In this document: piece after piece, positions 1 to 6,330 of the stretch
Position numbering within the stretch: position 1 is the stretch's first letter
Layout: every line of letters starts with the position of its first letter
Position numbers and translations under genes: made by a program
Notes under the pieces: model-generated
Seen by the model: only the letters and a program-made list of their open reading frames with translations
What the model was told of the DNA's origin: nothing
Database searches by the model: none
Assembly (NCBI GenBank): GCA_003662305.1
Contig: QMXU01000013.1
Span: 1 to 13,307 of the forward strand
DNA: 13,307 bases
Direction of reading: 5' to 3'
Origin: Candidatus Hecatellales archaeon
GTDB lineage: Archaea > Thermoproteota > Bathyarchaeia > Hecatellales > Hecatellaceae

Positions 1-133
1 ATCCGGCTTCAGCTATCTCCCTTGAAAGCCTGCGGATGGCTTGGATGTTTGCCGTTTCAATTTTGCCTTTAAAGGTTACCACGGAGCCTCCAAGCTTCAG
101 CACCAGAGGAGGTTCAAGGCTTCCAGCCTTCAA
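1..133 (-). CDS. ipk: Isopentenyl phosphate kinase, N-terminal fragment (cut by window edge)
   Basis: Reading leftwards from a TTG at 133, the frame stays open to the window edge (about 44 residues). It contains the LVLKLGGS segment typical of the N-terminus of amino-acid-kinase-fold isopentenyl phosphate kinases, where the Lys and GGS line the nucleotide phosphates, followed by VVTFKGKIETANIQAIRR. IPK phosphorylates isopentenyl phosphate to IPP, the last step of the archaeal mevalonate route. The TTG is preceded by a GGAGGA Shine-Dalgarno about 8 bases upstream and overlaps the 3' end of the aconitase-X small subunit by 20 bases, which indicates co-transcription and probably coupled translation. 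Its position just after the two enzymes that make isopentenyl phosphate supports the call. Another amino-acid kinase is possible because only the N-terminus is visible. Confidence 0.8.
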   Translation of the reverse strand, partial: MKAGSLEPPLVLKLGGSVVTFKGKIETANIQAIRRLSREIAEAG

Positions 134-518
134 CCCTTCCATCCTCCCACAGGCGAACCATGTCCCCTGTTTTCAAGTTTTCAACGGGGTCTAGGTTGAA
201 CTTGTCTGCAAGCGGGATCTTGGCTAGAATGCAGCCTACAACCACTATGGGTTCAGCCTCCCTGTTCAAAATGGCTTTGGGAGCCGTGCCATACTTGGCC
301 ATGGCGTAAAGCACGTAGGAGCCTACGGTGCTGCCTTTCCCGTAGGGGAAAACAAGAATCTTACCTGAAACCTTAGCTCCCTGAAGCATGTGGCCCTTCT
401 CAACGATGACGCCTGTCTCAGGGTTGACGCCTCCATAGAAAGATAGGGGCTGGGCTGAAACCAGGGCTTCCCCTTCAACCCTTCCAGCCACGATTACACG
501 GCCCTTAAGCTTTATCAC
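114..518 (-). CDS. Phosphomevalonate dehydratase small subunit (aconitase X swivel domain)
   Basis: This 134-residue protein matches the small subunit of archaeal aconitase X, the swivelling domain that with the large subunit dehydrates mevalonate 5-phosphate to trans-anhydromevalonate 5-phosphate. Visible family signatures are the N-terminal LKGRVIVAGRVEGEAL strand region, GGVNPETGVI (about 29-38) and the phosphate-loop-like GKGSTVGSYVLY (about 60-71), with the conserved Ser at 63. The length is normal for a split small subunit. It starts at GTG (518-516), which overlaps the TGA of the large subunit by four bases, so translation is probably coupled. Some aconitase-X proteins act on hydroxyproline derivatives in bacteria; the neighbouring UbiD and IPK genes point to the mevalonate function here. 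Confidence 0.9.
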   Translation of the reverse strand: MIKLKGRVIVAGRVEGEALVSAQPLSFYGGVNPETGVIVEKGHMLQGAKVSGKILVFPYGKGSTVGSYVLYAMAKYGTAPKAILNREAEPIVVVGCILAKIPLADKFNLDPVENLKTGDMVRLWEDGRVEGWKP

Positions 519-1726
519 GGCTTAACCCTCCCTTCAATCGCGATTTCAACGCAGCGTTTGGTGCTGGCCAGCGAGGCCTCCAGGCTTCCGGAGAGGTAGT
601 GTGCCGCCTTAAAGGAGTCGGCTAAAACGGTTTCAAACCCTATATCTTTGAGGGGGGCGACAACCATGCAGGTGTCCCTTAAAATCAGGACGCCGGCTCC
701 CTTAAGGGCTTCCACGATTCCAAGCTTTAAAGCCTCAGAGTAGATTCTGCGGGAGGTGCAAAGCCAAAACCTCCCCTTAACCCGTTTCCCCTCAACCATC
801 TCCGCAACCCTCTTAAGCTTTTCGAGGCTGCAGTGGGGACATCCGAGGAAAACACAGTCAAAGCGTTCACGGTTCAGGGGAAACCTCTCGAAAACCCTCC
901 TAAGCATTTCACCTGAAACCTTAGTCTTCTCAACGTTTTCAGCTTCTTTTTTATATTTTGCAGCTTCCGGAGTTATTTTTTCCACGTGGTATAGGGCTAC
1001 CGCCCCGGATGAAGCCATTGCTGAGCCTAAAGCCTTAAACTCTTCTAGGCCTCCGGCTTTAACCCCGCGGAAGTATGGGACGGCGTTACCATGGTTCAAC
1101 CCTACAAGGTAGCCTAAGCCTCCGAAGTCTAAGGCGTCCTCCAGCCTGGCTTCAACGTCAACCAGCAGCGTGGGCTTCCTGTTCTCTTCAAGGTGGAAGC
1201 CGTAGTTCGGCGTTCTGCCGGTGATGGCTGACGCGAGGGCGGTTATCCCGCTTTCCCGGTTGGTTCTGGCGCCTAAAACCGAGTTGACATAGGCTACGGC
1301 TGAGGATTCAGCCCAAGCCACGCTTTCACATAGGCCAGGCTTATTATCCGCCTCATAGGGCGTGCATGTCAGCCCTTCGCTAACGCCCATCCGCTTGAAG
1401 GCCTCGTACACTTGAAGCTGCTTCCCAGCGAAGCTTTCAGGTATCCCCATAAGCCTCCATTTCTCCAAGTCCATTCCAGCCGGGTTTAAAGTCGCCTTAA
1501 CCTCCGGCTCGATTCTGCCTTCTTGAGATGCTAGGTCCTCGAGAAGTTCTAACCCTGGCGTGCCTATGTTCTTGTAGGAAACGCCTGAAACATGGACGCT
1601 TGAAACCTTAAGCATCCTGTCCGCCCCGTAGATTTCGCCTAGGGCGACCAGGAGCTTCATAAGCTTAGCCGGGGCTTCGCCTCTCTCACCGTCGAGGACA
1701 GCTTCCTCCTCCCCGGTCAGATACAA
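515..1726 (-). CDS. Phosphomevalonate dehydratase large subunit (aconitase X catalytic domain)
   Basis: The 403-residue protein is the aconitase-X large subunit. It begins with the family-typical MYLTGEEEAVLDGE and carries the SVLGARTNRESG motif (about 149-160). Candidate Fe-S ligand cysteines are Cys121 (LTCTPY), Cys296 in GCPHCS and Cys353 in RDTC. With the small subunit it would remove water from mevalonate 5-phosphate, the step that distinguishes the archaeal mevalonate pathway described in Aeropyrum pernix. The TTG start at 1726 is chosen because it gives the standard N-terminus and has an AGGGTGA Shine-Dalgarno about six bases upstream. The UbiD gene ends only 12 bases upstream. Length and motifs look intact. 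Which cysteines bind the cluster is inferred from conservation, not shown. Confidence 0.92.
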   Translation of the reverse strand: MYLTGEEEAVLDGERGEAPAKLMKLLVALGEIYGADRMLKVSSVHVSGVSYKNIGTPGLELLEDLASQEGRIEPEVKATLNPAGMDLEKWRLMGIPESFAGKQLQVYEAFKRMGVSEGLTCTPYEADNKPGLCESVAWAESSAVAYVNSVLGARTNRESGITALASAITGRTPNYGFHLEENRKPTLLVDVEARLEDALDFGGLGYLVGLNHGNAVPYFRGVKAGGLEEFKALGSAMASSGAVALYHVEKITPEAAKYKKEAENVEKTKVSGEMLRRVFERFPLNRERFDCVFLGCPHCSLEKLKRVAEMVEGKRVKGRFWLCTSRRIYSEALKLGIVEALKGAGVLILRDTCMVVAPLKDIGFETVLADSFKAAHYLSGSLEASLASTKRCVEIAIEGRVKP

Positions 1727-1738
1727 GCCTTCACCCTC

Positions 1739-3070
1739 TCAGCCCAGAATCTTCCTACAGGCCTTCTCGGCTTCCGGTATCTCAGCCTTCCTGAAGCTTT
1801 CCTCAGGAAGGTTCAGCGGTCTTGTAGCGTCAAACCCAAGCTTGGTGGTTAAGCCTGTTCTAGGGCTTACCGAAGGGTCAAGGCTTGAGCCTCTAGCCTC
1901 CCTTAAGACTACGAGGTCTCTGTCCCCCTGAAACCTTGTCGCTAAGGCCCACTCCACCTCTTCAAGGTTGTAGACGTCTATGTCGAGGTCTACGACTACC
2001 ACGTGTTTCAGGCTTGGATGGCCTGCGAAGGCTGCCATGACAGCGTTTTTACCGTCTCCCTCCCTCTGCTTCCCTATGGACACCACGGCATGAAGCCAGC
2101 CGCACCCTCCAAAAGTAAGGTTTACACCTCCAACCTCAGGCACAACCCCCCGAACGGAACTCCAAATCTTCGCTTCATAGCCTATCCCCATGAGAAGCCG
2201 GTGTTCAAGCCCTGCCGGAAGAATAGTCTGGTAAACCGGATTCCTTCTGTGGGTAACCCTTAAAACCTCTATTACAGGCTGCCTTCTAACCAGGTCGTAG
2301 GTTCCCGTAGCATCGGTGAAGGGTCCTTCATCCACCTCCACATCAGGGAGAATCCTGCCTTCCAAGACTATTTCAGCTTCAGCCGGAGCGTAGGCTTCAA
2401 CGGCTTCACATTCCACCAGCTTCAGCTTTCCACCCATAAGCCTGTTAGCCACGTCGTACTCGCTTGTTCCGAAAGGGGCGGGAGAGGAGGCAGCCAGCAG
2501 GACGGCTGGGTGAACTCCAACGGATATGGCAACGTCTAAAGGCTTACCTTTCTCCCTGGCTTCCCTCCAAAGCCTGTAAAGATGCCTTGGAACAAGCCTG
2601 ACAGCGAGCCTCCGCCTGTCAAGCACCATAAGCCTGTGAATGGAGACGTTTTCAACTTCACCGTTCAGGCTTCTAGCAGCTATAATGCTCGCCGTCAGGT
2701 AGGGCCCTCCATCCCTCCCGTAAAAGGTTAAGACTGGAAGCCTTGAAAGGTCAGGCTTCTCTGAAACCTCCTTCACCAGGCCTTCCCCTGCAACCTTGCA
2801 CTTGGAAGGATTCGTTAAAGCCTCCGTAAGCCTGCTGTAGAATTCCCAGGTTCCCCCTCTGATTTTCAGGGCTTCAAAAAGCCTGCGGCGTGTTGCACAC
2901 ACCCCAGCGACTACAGGCATGCTGAATCCTTTAACCTTCTCCAAGTAGACGATGAACCTCTTCTCAAGCCTTCTAATCACGGCTGCAGCCTCAAACCTGG
3001 GTGAAACCGGCTTCTTAACCCTGTAAGTTTCTCCTTTAAACTCGGCTATGAAGTCTCTCAGGTCAGGCAT
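1739..3070 (-). CDS. UbiD-family anhydromevalonate phosphate decarboxylase
   Basis: This 443-residue protein belongs to the UbiD family of prenylated-FMN-dependent decarboxylases. Next to aconitase X and IPK it is best read as anhydromevalonate phosphate decarboxylase, which turns trans-anhydromevalonate 5-phosphate into isopentenyl phosphate. The cofactor and metal region NVSIHR lies at about 141-146, with a candidate metal-ligand Glu220 and the active-site loop EGPFTD at 248-253. Bacterial UbiD and fungal Fdc enzymes usually have a second Glu at the end of that loop (EGPFGE); here it is Asp253. The ATG start has a GGAGGG about ten bases upstream. It follows the UbiA gene by 49 bases and may also have its own TATA-like box (around 3098-3105). 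The UbiX enzyme needed to make its cofactor is not in the window. Confidence 0.88.
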   Translation of the reverse strand: MPDLRDFIAEFKGETYRVKKPVSPRFEAAAVIRRLEKRFIVYLEKVKGFSMPVVAGVCATRRRLFEALKIRGGTWEFYSRLTEALTNPSKCKVAGEGLVKEVSEKPDLSRLPVLTFYGRDGGPYLTASIIAARSLNGEVENVSIHRLMVLDRRRLAVRLVPRHLYRLWREAREKGKPLDVAISVGVHPAVLLAASSPAPFGTSEYDVANRLMGGKLKLVECEAVEAYAPAEAEIVLEGRILPDVEVDEGPFTDATGTYDLVRRQPVIEVLRVTHRRNPVYQTILPAGLEHRLLMGIGYEAKIWSSVRGVVPEVGGVNLTFGGCGWLHAVVSIGKQREGDGKNAVMAAFAGHPSLKHVVVVDLDIDVYNLEEVEWALATRFQGDRDLVVLREARGSSLDPSVSPRTGLTTKLGFDATRPLNLPEESFRKAEIPEAEKACRKILG

Positions 3071-3119
3071 GAACGCTTAACCCTCCAGCACGCTACCTAT
3101 AAAGATTCCATCTTCAAAC

Positions 3120-3992
3120 CTAAGAAATTAATGGTTCCCCAACCGCGCCAGCCATGAAACCCGCAAGGCCGAGAAGCATCCATAGGAGGCTTAAACGTTT
3201 AAGCCTGCGCGCCTCTTTCACCTCAGGCCTGCCCAGAATCTTAAGGCTTGTATAGGCGAAGCCTAAGCAGGATAAAGCCACAGGAGGAACATAGTAGGCT
3301 GAAACCAGTCCTAAAACCGGCGGTATAACGCTTAAAACCACAGCTGACAGATAGAAGGCCGCAGCTGCCCAGGCAGCAGGTCTAGGCCCATACTTTAAGG
3401 CTAAGGTTTCTATCCTCCTAAGCCTGTCTCCTGCCATGTCGGCTATGCCCTTAACGATTTCCCTCCCCGTGTTCGAAAGGAAGGCTAGCGCCGCGAAGAA
3501 GGCCAGCAGAAGGCTGGGTAAAACCCCGACCATGAAAGCCCCGTAAAGGAAGGGCACCGCCACGCAGGCGCTGACCATAAGGTTTCCTGGAAGACCGAAA
3601 CGTTTACCCCAGCCATTATAGCCCAACGCTAGGGCAAAAGAAATCCCGGCAACCAGAGGGGCGAAGAGCCCTTGGAAAAACCTCCAGCTTAAAAAGGCGA
3701 AGGCCAGGCCTAACGCTCCTAGGAGGGCTGAGAAGGCTAAGGCCTTTCCCGGCGTCACCTGCCCGCTTGGTATAGGCCTGTCAGGCTCGTTGACAGTGTC
3801 CACCTCCCGGTCGAAGTAGTCGTTGGCAGCCATGGAGCCTCCTGCCAGCGTGAAGGCTGTGAGGAAGCCTAGAAGGCTTGCATACGGGTTGAGGCTTCCC
3901 TTCAAGGCTATGAACTCGCCTATGAGGACGGCTACCCCCATCATCACGCAGTTAACAGGCCTCATAAGACGCAGGTAAACCCCAGCCTTCAA
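3120..3992 (-). CDS. Digeranylgeranylglyceryl phosphate synthase (UbiA-family prenyltransferase)
   Basis: This 290-residue integral membrane protein has roughly eight hydrophobic segments and both Asp-rich motifs of UbiA prenyltransferases: NDYFDREVD (57-65), followed by the NEPDRPIPSG stretch, and D-x3-D in KGIADMAGDR (Asp185, Asp189). In archaea this branch attaches the second geranylgeranyl group to geranylgeranylglyceryl phosphate, giving the unsaturated diether DGGGP. The pathway genes around it fit that role better than a quinone or heme role. The TTG start at 3992 places the first membrane helix close to the N-terminus, as in relatives. It is the first gene of the leftward operon, transcribed from the divergent promoter shared with the NifU-like gene. 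Substrate assignment is by family and context. Confidence 0.88.
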   Translation of the reverse strand: MKAGVYLRLMRPVNCVMMGVAVLIGEFIALKGSLNPYASLLGFLTAFTLAGGSMAANDYFDREVDTVNEPDRPIPSGQVTPGKALAFSALLGALGLAFAFLSWRFFQGLFAPLVAGISFALALGYNGWGKRFGLPGNLMVSACVAVPFLYGAFMVGVLPSLLLAFFAALAFLSNTGREIVKGIADMAGDRLRRIETLALKYGPRPAAWAAAAFYLSAVVLSVIPPVLGLVSAYYVPPVALSCLGFAYTSLKILGRPEVKEARRLKRLSLLWMLLGLAGFMAGAVGEPLIS

Positions 3993-4139
3993 CGGTAAAA
4001 CCCTTCAACCATATACTTTCAACGATTTCTCCACTTAAATTTCGCTTCCAAACGGGAAGCCGAAGCCATCCTGCGATGTTAAGAAGCCTTTTAAGCGATA
4101 AAATTTTTGCCTTAACTAAACAGGTGGAGGACTGCAGAC
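3993..4139. promoter_or_regulatory. Divergent promoter region, DGGGP synthase / NifU-like gene
   Basis: This is the 147-base gap between two divergent start codons. Leftwards, a TATA-like AAATTTAAG (4042-4034 on the minus strand) would place transcription near 4011, about 19 bases before the UbiA TTG; a second TATA-like GTATAT lies at 4016-4011. Rightwards, CTTTTAAGC (4088-4096) would give a start near 4119, just before the GGTGGAGG Shine-Dalgarno (4123-4130) of the NifU-like gene; GATAAAATT (about 4097-4105) is an alternative. A 6-bp inverted repeat, GCTTCC-AAACG-GGAAGC (4044-4060), abuts the leftward TATA box. Assignments rest on spacing only. Confidence 0.55.
4044..4060. repeat. 17-bp inverted repeat next to the leftward TATA box (possible operator)
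   Basis: GCTTCC and GGAAGC form perfect 6-bp arms around a 5-base spacer. The dyad ends one base from the AAATTTAAG box used leftwards. A related arrangement occurs upstream of the geranylgeranyl reductase gene, which makes a shared regulator possible. Part of the signal could simply be the purine-rich BRE that precedes archaeal TATA boxes. Confidence 0.35.
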
Positions 4140-4544
4140 TTGGCGGAGAACGAAAGCCTGGTGAGAATGCTGAAAATAGCTGGATACTCCGAGAAGGCTA
4201 TAGACTACTACCTGAAAAAAGTGAACGTAGGAGTGATTGAAGAAGTATCCCCTGAATCCTTCACAGGCCTATGCGGAGACTCCATGCAAATATTCTTGAA
4301 GGTTGAAAACGGCGTAATCAAAGATGCAAAGTTTCAGGCTATAGGCTGCGCTGGAGCCTTCGCCTCAGGCTCAGCCGTAACCGAGATGGTTAAAGGTAAA
4401 ACCTTGGAGGAAGCTGAAAAAATAACCGAGGAAGACGTGGTGAACGCCCTGGGAAGCCTGCCTAAACCCAAATTCCACTGTGCACGCTTAGCCGTAGACG
4501 CCCTTAAAAAATCCTTGGAAAAATATAGGCAGGTAAGGAACTGA
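4140..4544 (+). CDS. NifU/IscU-like Fe-S cluster scaffold protein
   Basis: The 134-residue protein has the IscU/NifU N-terminal scaffold fold signature, with the three cluster cysteines in order: Cys45 in GLCGDSM (with the neighbouring Asp47 that tunes cluster release in IscU), Cys70 in AIGCAGAFASGSA, and Cys114 in KFHCARLA. The first 35 residues, including AGYSEKAIDYYLKKVNVGVI, are an N-terminal extension relative to bacterial IscU; I recall similar extensions in archaeal homologues. TTG at 4140 is preceded by GGTGGAGG with a nine-base spacer. It stands alone between two leftward genes, divergent from UbiA and convergent with the Tes-like gene. Its location suggests it assembles clusters for the Tes-like enzyme and aconitase X, but that is inference; it could serve the whole cell. 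Confidence 0.88.
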   Translation: MAENESLVRMLKIAGYSEKAIDYYLKKVNVGVIEEVSPESFTGLCGDSMQIFLKVENGVIKDAKFQAIGCAGAFASGSAVTEMVKGKTLEEAEKITEEDVVNALGSLPKPKFHCARLAVDALKKSLEKYRQVRN

Positions 4545-4579
4545 TTTACTTCTCAGCTTGCCTTTAAATTCTTCAGGCG

Positions 4580-6196
4580 TCAGCTTTCAGGTGGAGCCTT
4601 CGCTTCAGGATGGCCTATCTTAGGCCTCTTGTAGTAGTCGTCTTTCAGCTTTCTCCCTGTTCTGCGCTCCCACTCTTCGATGGGTATGCCGTATTCACGG
4701 TGGATTTTGTCTCTATACCATTGGGGTATAACGTTGAAGGTGCAGAAGGGTATGACACGTCCGTCTGGAACCGCGTAGTGGATTCCGCAGCGTTTAACCC
4801 GTTCAATATCCCAGTTGTAAAGGTCTTGGAAGTGCATCATGCCTATGAACAGCGTTTTATGGTGGAACACTCCCAAAGCCCTGTAATCGTGTTTAAGGAA
4901 AATGTTGAAGAGGATTTTAGGAAGGTTCAAGCCTTTCGGCTGTTTCTCCCGGTCTATGAAGCTTCCCAGCTTGAAAAGCATTCCAGCCAGAACCCTGTAC
5001 CTGTTCTTTCCTTGTTTAAGCTCTTCAGCCTTCTCGGCTAGGTATTCGAAAAGCCCCTGCACGTCTACAAACTTTGGAAGCGGAATAAGCTTGCCTCCTT
5101 CATCTTTGAAAACGTAGGTTGCCATTCCACAGGCGAAGTGAACGGTCATCTCAAACTTTGGTTTCCCCGCAAGGCTTTCCACAAACTCGCTTATAGGCGT
5201 GGTGCAGGGCACCGGGTAGAAGTCTTCTCTGCCTATTTCCCCGTTGAAATAGTCTTCGATACGCATTATAAGGTCTGGAATGGTTATCCGAAATCTCTCC
5301 CTTTCATGCTTAGGCATCCGGCCTACCAGCGACACAGGCTGAAAGTTCACTCCCCTAATAATGTCAAGGTTGTCGAAGCCGAACTTGACGATGGGCCCAA
5401 CCTCACCGTCGTTAACCGTGTTTATGATGGTTGGAACCAGAACTATGCCAAGCCCTGCCTTCCTACAGTTCTCCATAATCCGCGGGATTTCCCAGTGGTT
5501 TTTAGGGTTGGTCTCAGGAGTAGTTCCGTCATAGCTTAAATACACCGTGTTCACTCCAGCCCTCCTAACCTTGAAGGCCAGTTCAGGGTCTGAGCTCAGT
5601 CTAAGCCCGTCCGTGTTAAGCTGAACATGGTCTAAGCCTTCCTCCTTGCAGATTTTGATAATTTCCACTAGGTCGTCTCGGAGGGCAGGCTCTCCGCCTG
5701 TAAGCTGAACAGCCTTAGCCGGGATAGGCTTCATGCTTCTAAGAACCTTGACCATATGCCTAATCTGGTCGAGGCTCGGCTCGTAAACATATCCCGCCCT
5801 CTCAGCGAAGAAGAAGCAGTACCAGCAGTTAAGGTCGCAGCGGTTGGTTAAAACAAGATTCGCCAGCAACGTATGCGTCATGTGAATGTTGCATAGGCCG
5901 CAGTCGTAGGGGCACACCGGCTTCTGCTTGGCAACCTGCGGGTTTTCCACACCCTTCCCGTCATGTGCATACTTTTTAGCTCTATAATACATTTCAGCTG
6001 AACCCCAGTATAAGTCGTTGAACTCGCCGTGTTCCGGGCAGCGCTTCCAAATCCATATTTTGCCTTCAGCCTCGTAAACTTGGGCTGGAAGAAGACGTAG
6101 GCATTCAGGGCAGAGGCTTTTGGTTTCAGCCACAATCTTCCTGGCTTTTTCATGCTGGGTTAAAGCTTTCGTCAGAAGCGGCACAACCCCTGGCAA
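4580..6196 (-). CDS. tes: Tetraether synthase-like radical SAM protein (Tes family)
   Basis: This 538-residue protein matches the MJ0619/Tes family, which couples the ends of lipid tails to form tetraethers (macrocyclic diether, then GDGT). In order: an N-terminal Cys motif with CPEC (Cys29, Cys32) and CPEHG (Cys53), as in the rubredoxin-like site; CPYDCGLC (Cys95, 99, 102), ligands of an auxiliary cluster; the radical SAM CX3CX2C (Cys120, 124, 127); GGEP (167-170) for SAM binding; and a C-terminal RCGIHYAVPDGRVIPFC segment with further cysteines. An in-frame TAG just upstream makes TTG at 6196 (or GTG four codons later) the only reasonable start. It is alone on its transcript, divergent from geranylgeranyl reductase, and ends 35 bases from the convergent NifU-like gene. 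Related radical SAM proteins with other targets exist, so the exact product needs experiment. Confidence 0.85.
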   Translation of the reverse strand: MPGVVPLLTKALTQHEKARKIVAETKSLCPECLRLLPAQVYEAEGKIWIWKRCPEHGEFNDLYWGSAEMYYRAKKYAHDGKGVENPQVAKQKPVCPYDCGLCNIHMTHTLLANLVLTNRCDLNCWYCFFFAERAGYVYEPSLDQIRHMVKVLRSMKPIPAKAVQLTGGEPALRDDLVEIIKICKEEGLDHVQLNTDGLRLSSDPELAFKVRRAGVNTVYLSYDGTTPETNPKNHWEIPRIMENCRKAGLGIVLVPTIINTVNDGEVGPIVKFGFDNLDIIRGVNFQPVSLVGRMPKHERERFRITIPDLIMRIEDYFNGEIGREDFYPVPCTTPISEFVESLAGKPKFEMTVHFACGMATYVFKDEGGKLIPLPKFVDVQGLFEYLAEKAEELKQGKNRYRVLAGMLFKLGSFIDREKQPKGLNLPKILFNIFLKHDYRALGVFHHKTLFIGMMHFQDLYNWDIERVKRCGIHYAVPDGRVIPFCTFNVIPQWYRDKIHREYGIPIEEWERRTGRKLKDDYYKRPKIGHPEAKAPPES

Positions 6197-6330
6197 AGCC
6201 TTTTTTATCTACTAACGCTTAAAATATTCCCATCGTCCAGTATAAGTACTTTCCCAAGGTGGGAAAGAGGAAATTTAATATTGCGGTTTGAAGATTGAAG
6301 AGAAAAGAGATGTCTCTGGGGGTTCTTCCC
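6197..6330. promoter_or_regulatory. Divergent promoter region, tes-like / geranylgeranyl reductase
   Basis: Rightwards, AAATTTAATA (6271-6280) is a good TATA box that predicts transcription from about 6303, giving a short leader to ATG 6310 or about 28 bases to ATG 6331. Leftwards, two boxes are possible: CTTATAC (around 6240-6246, minus strand), giving a start near 6216, or ATATTTTAAG (6226-6217), giving an almost leaderless transcript starting at the TTG. Between the outward-facing boxes lies a perfect 19-bp dyad, so one regulator could control chain saturation and tetraether formation together. Box choice is by eye. Confidence 0.6.
6249..6267. repeat. Perfect 19-bp inverted repeat between divergent promoters (candidate operator)
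   Basis: CTTTCCCA-AGG-TGGGAAAG has eight perfect base pairs per arm and a three-base spacer. It lies three bases upstream of the AAATTTAATA box of the reductase gene and a few bases upstream of the CTTATAC box of the tes-like gene on the other strand. There is no T-run, and it sits upstream of both starts, so a terminator role is unlikely; a dimeric transcription-factor site is the natural reading. Confidence 0.55.

Noticed and set aside
756..1112. 118-codon plus-strand frame opposite the aconitase-X large subunit
   Set aside because: Antisense to a well-supported gene, low-complexity and Ser/Thr-rich sequence, no family recognised.
4545..4579. Possible bidirectional terminator between the convergent NifU-like and tes-like genes
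   Set aside because: The 35-base gap is pyrimidine-rich on the plus strand but has no hairpin, and the minus strand lacks a T-run; too weak to annotate.
4610..5539. Open frames of 71-143 codons on the plus strand opposite the tes-like gene
   Set aside because: They are antisense shadows: no recognisable domains, and the minus-strand protein has clear conserved motifs throughout.
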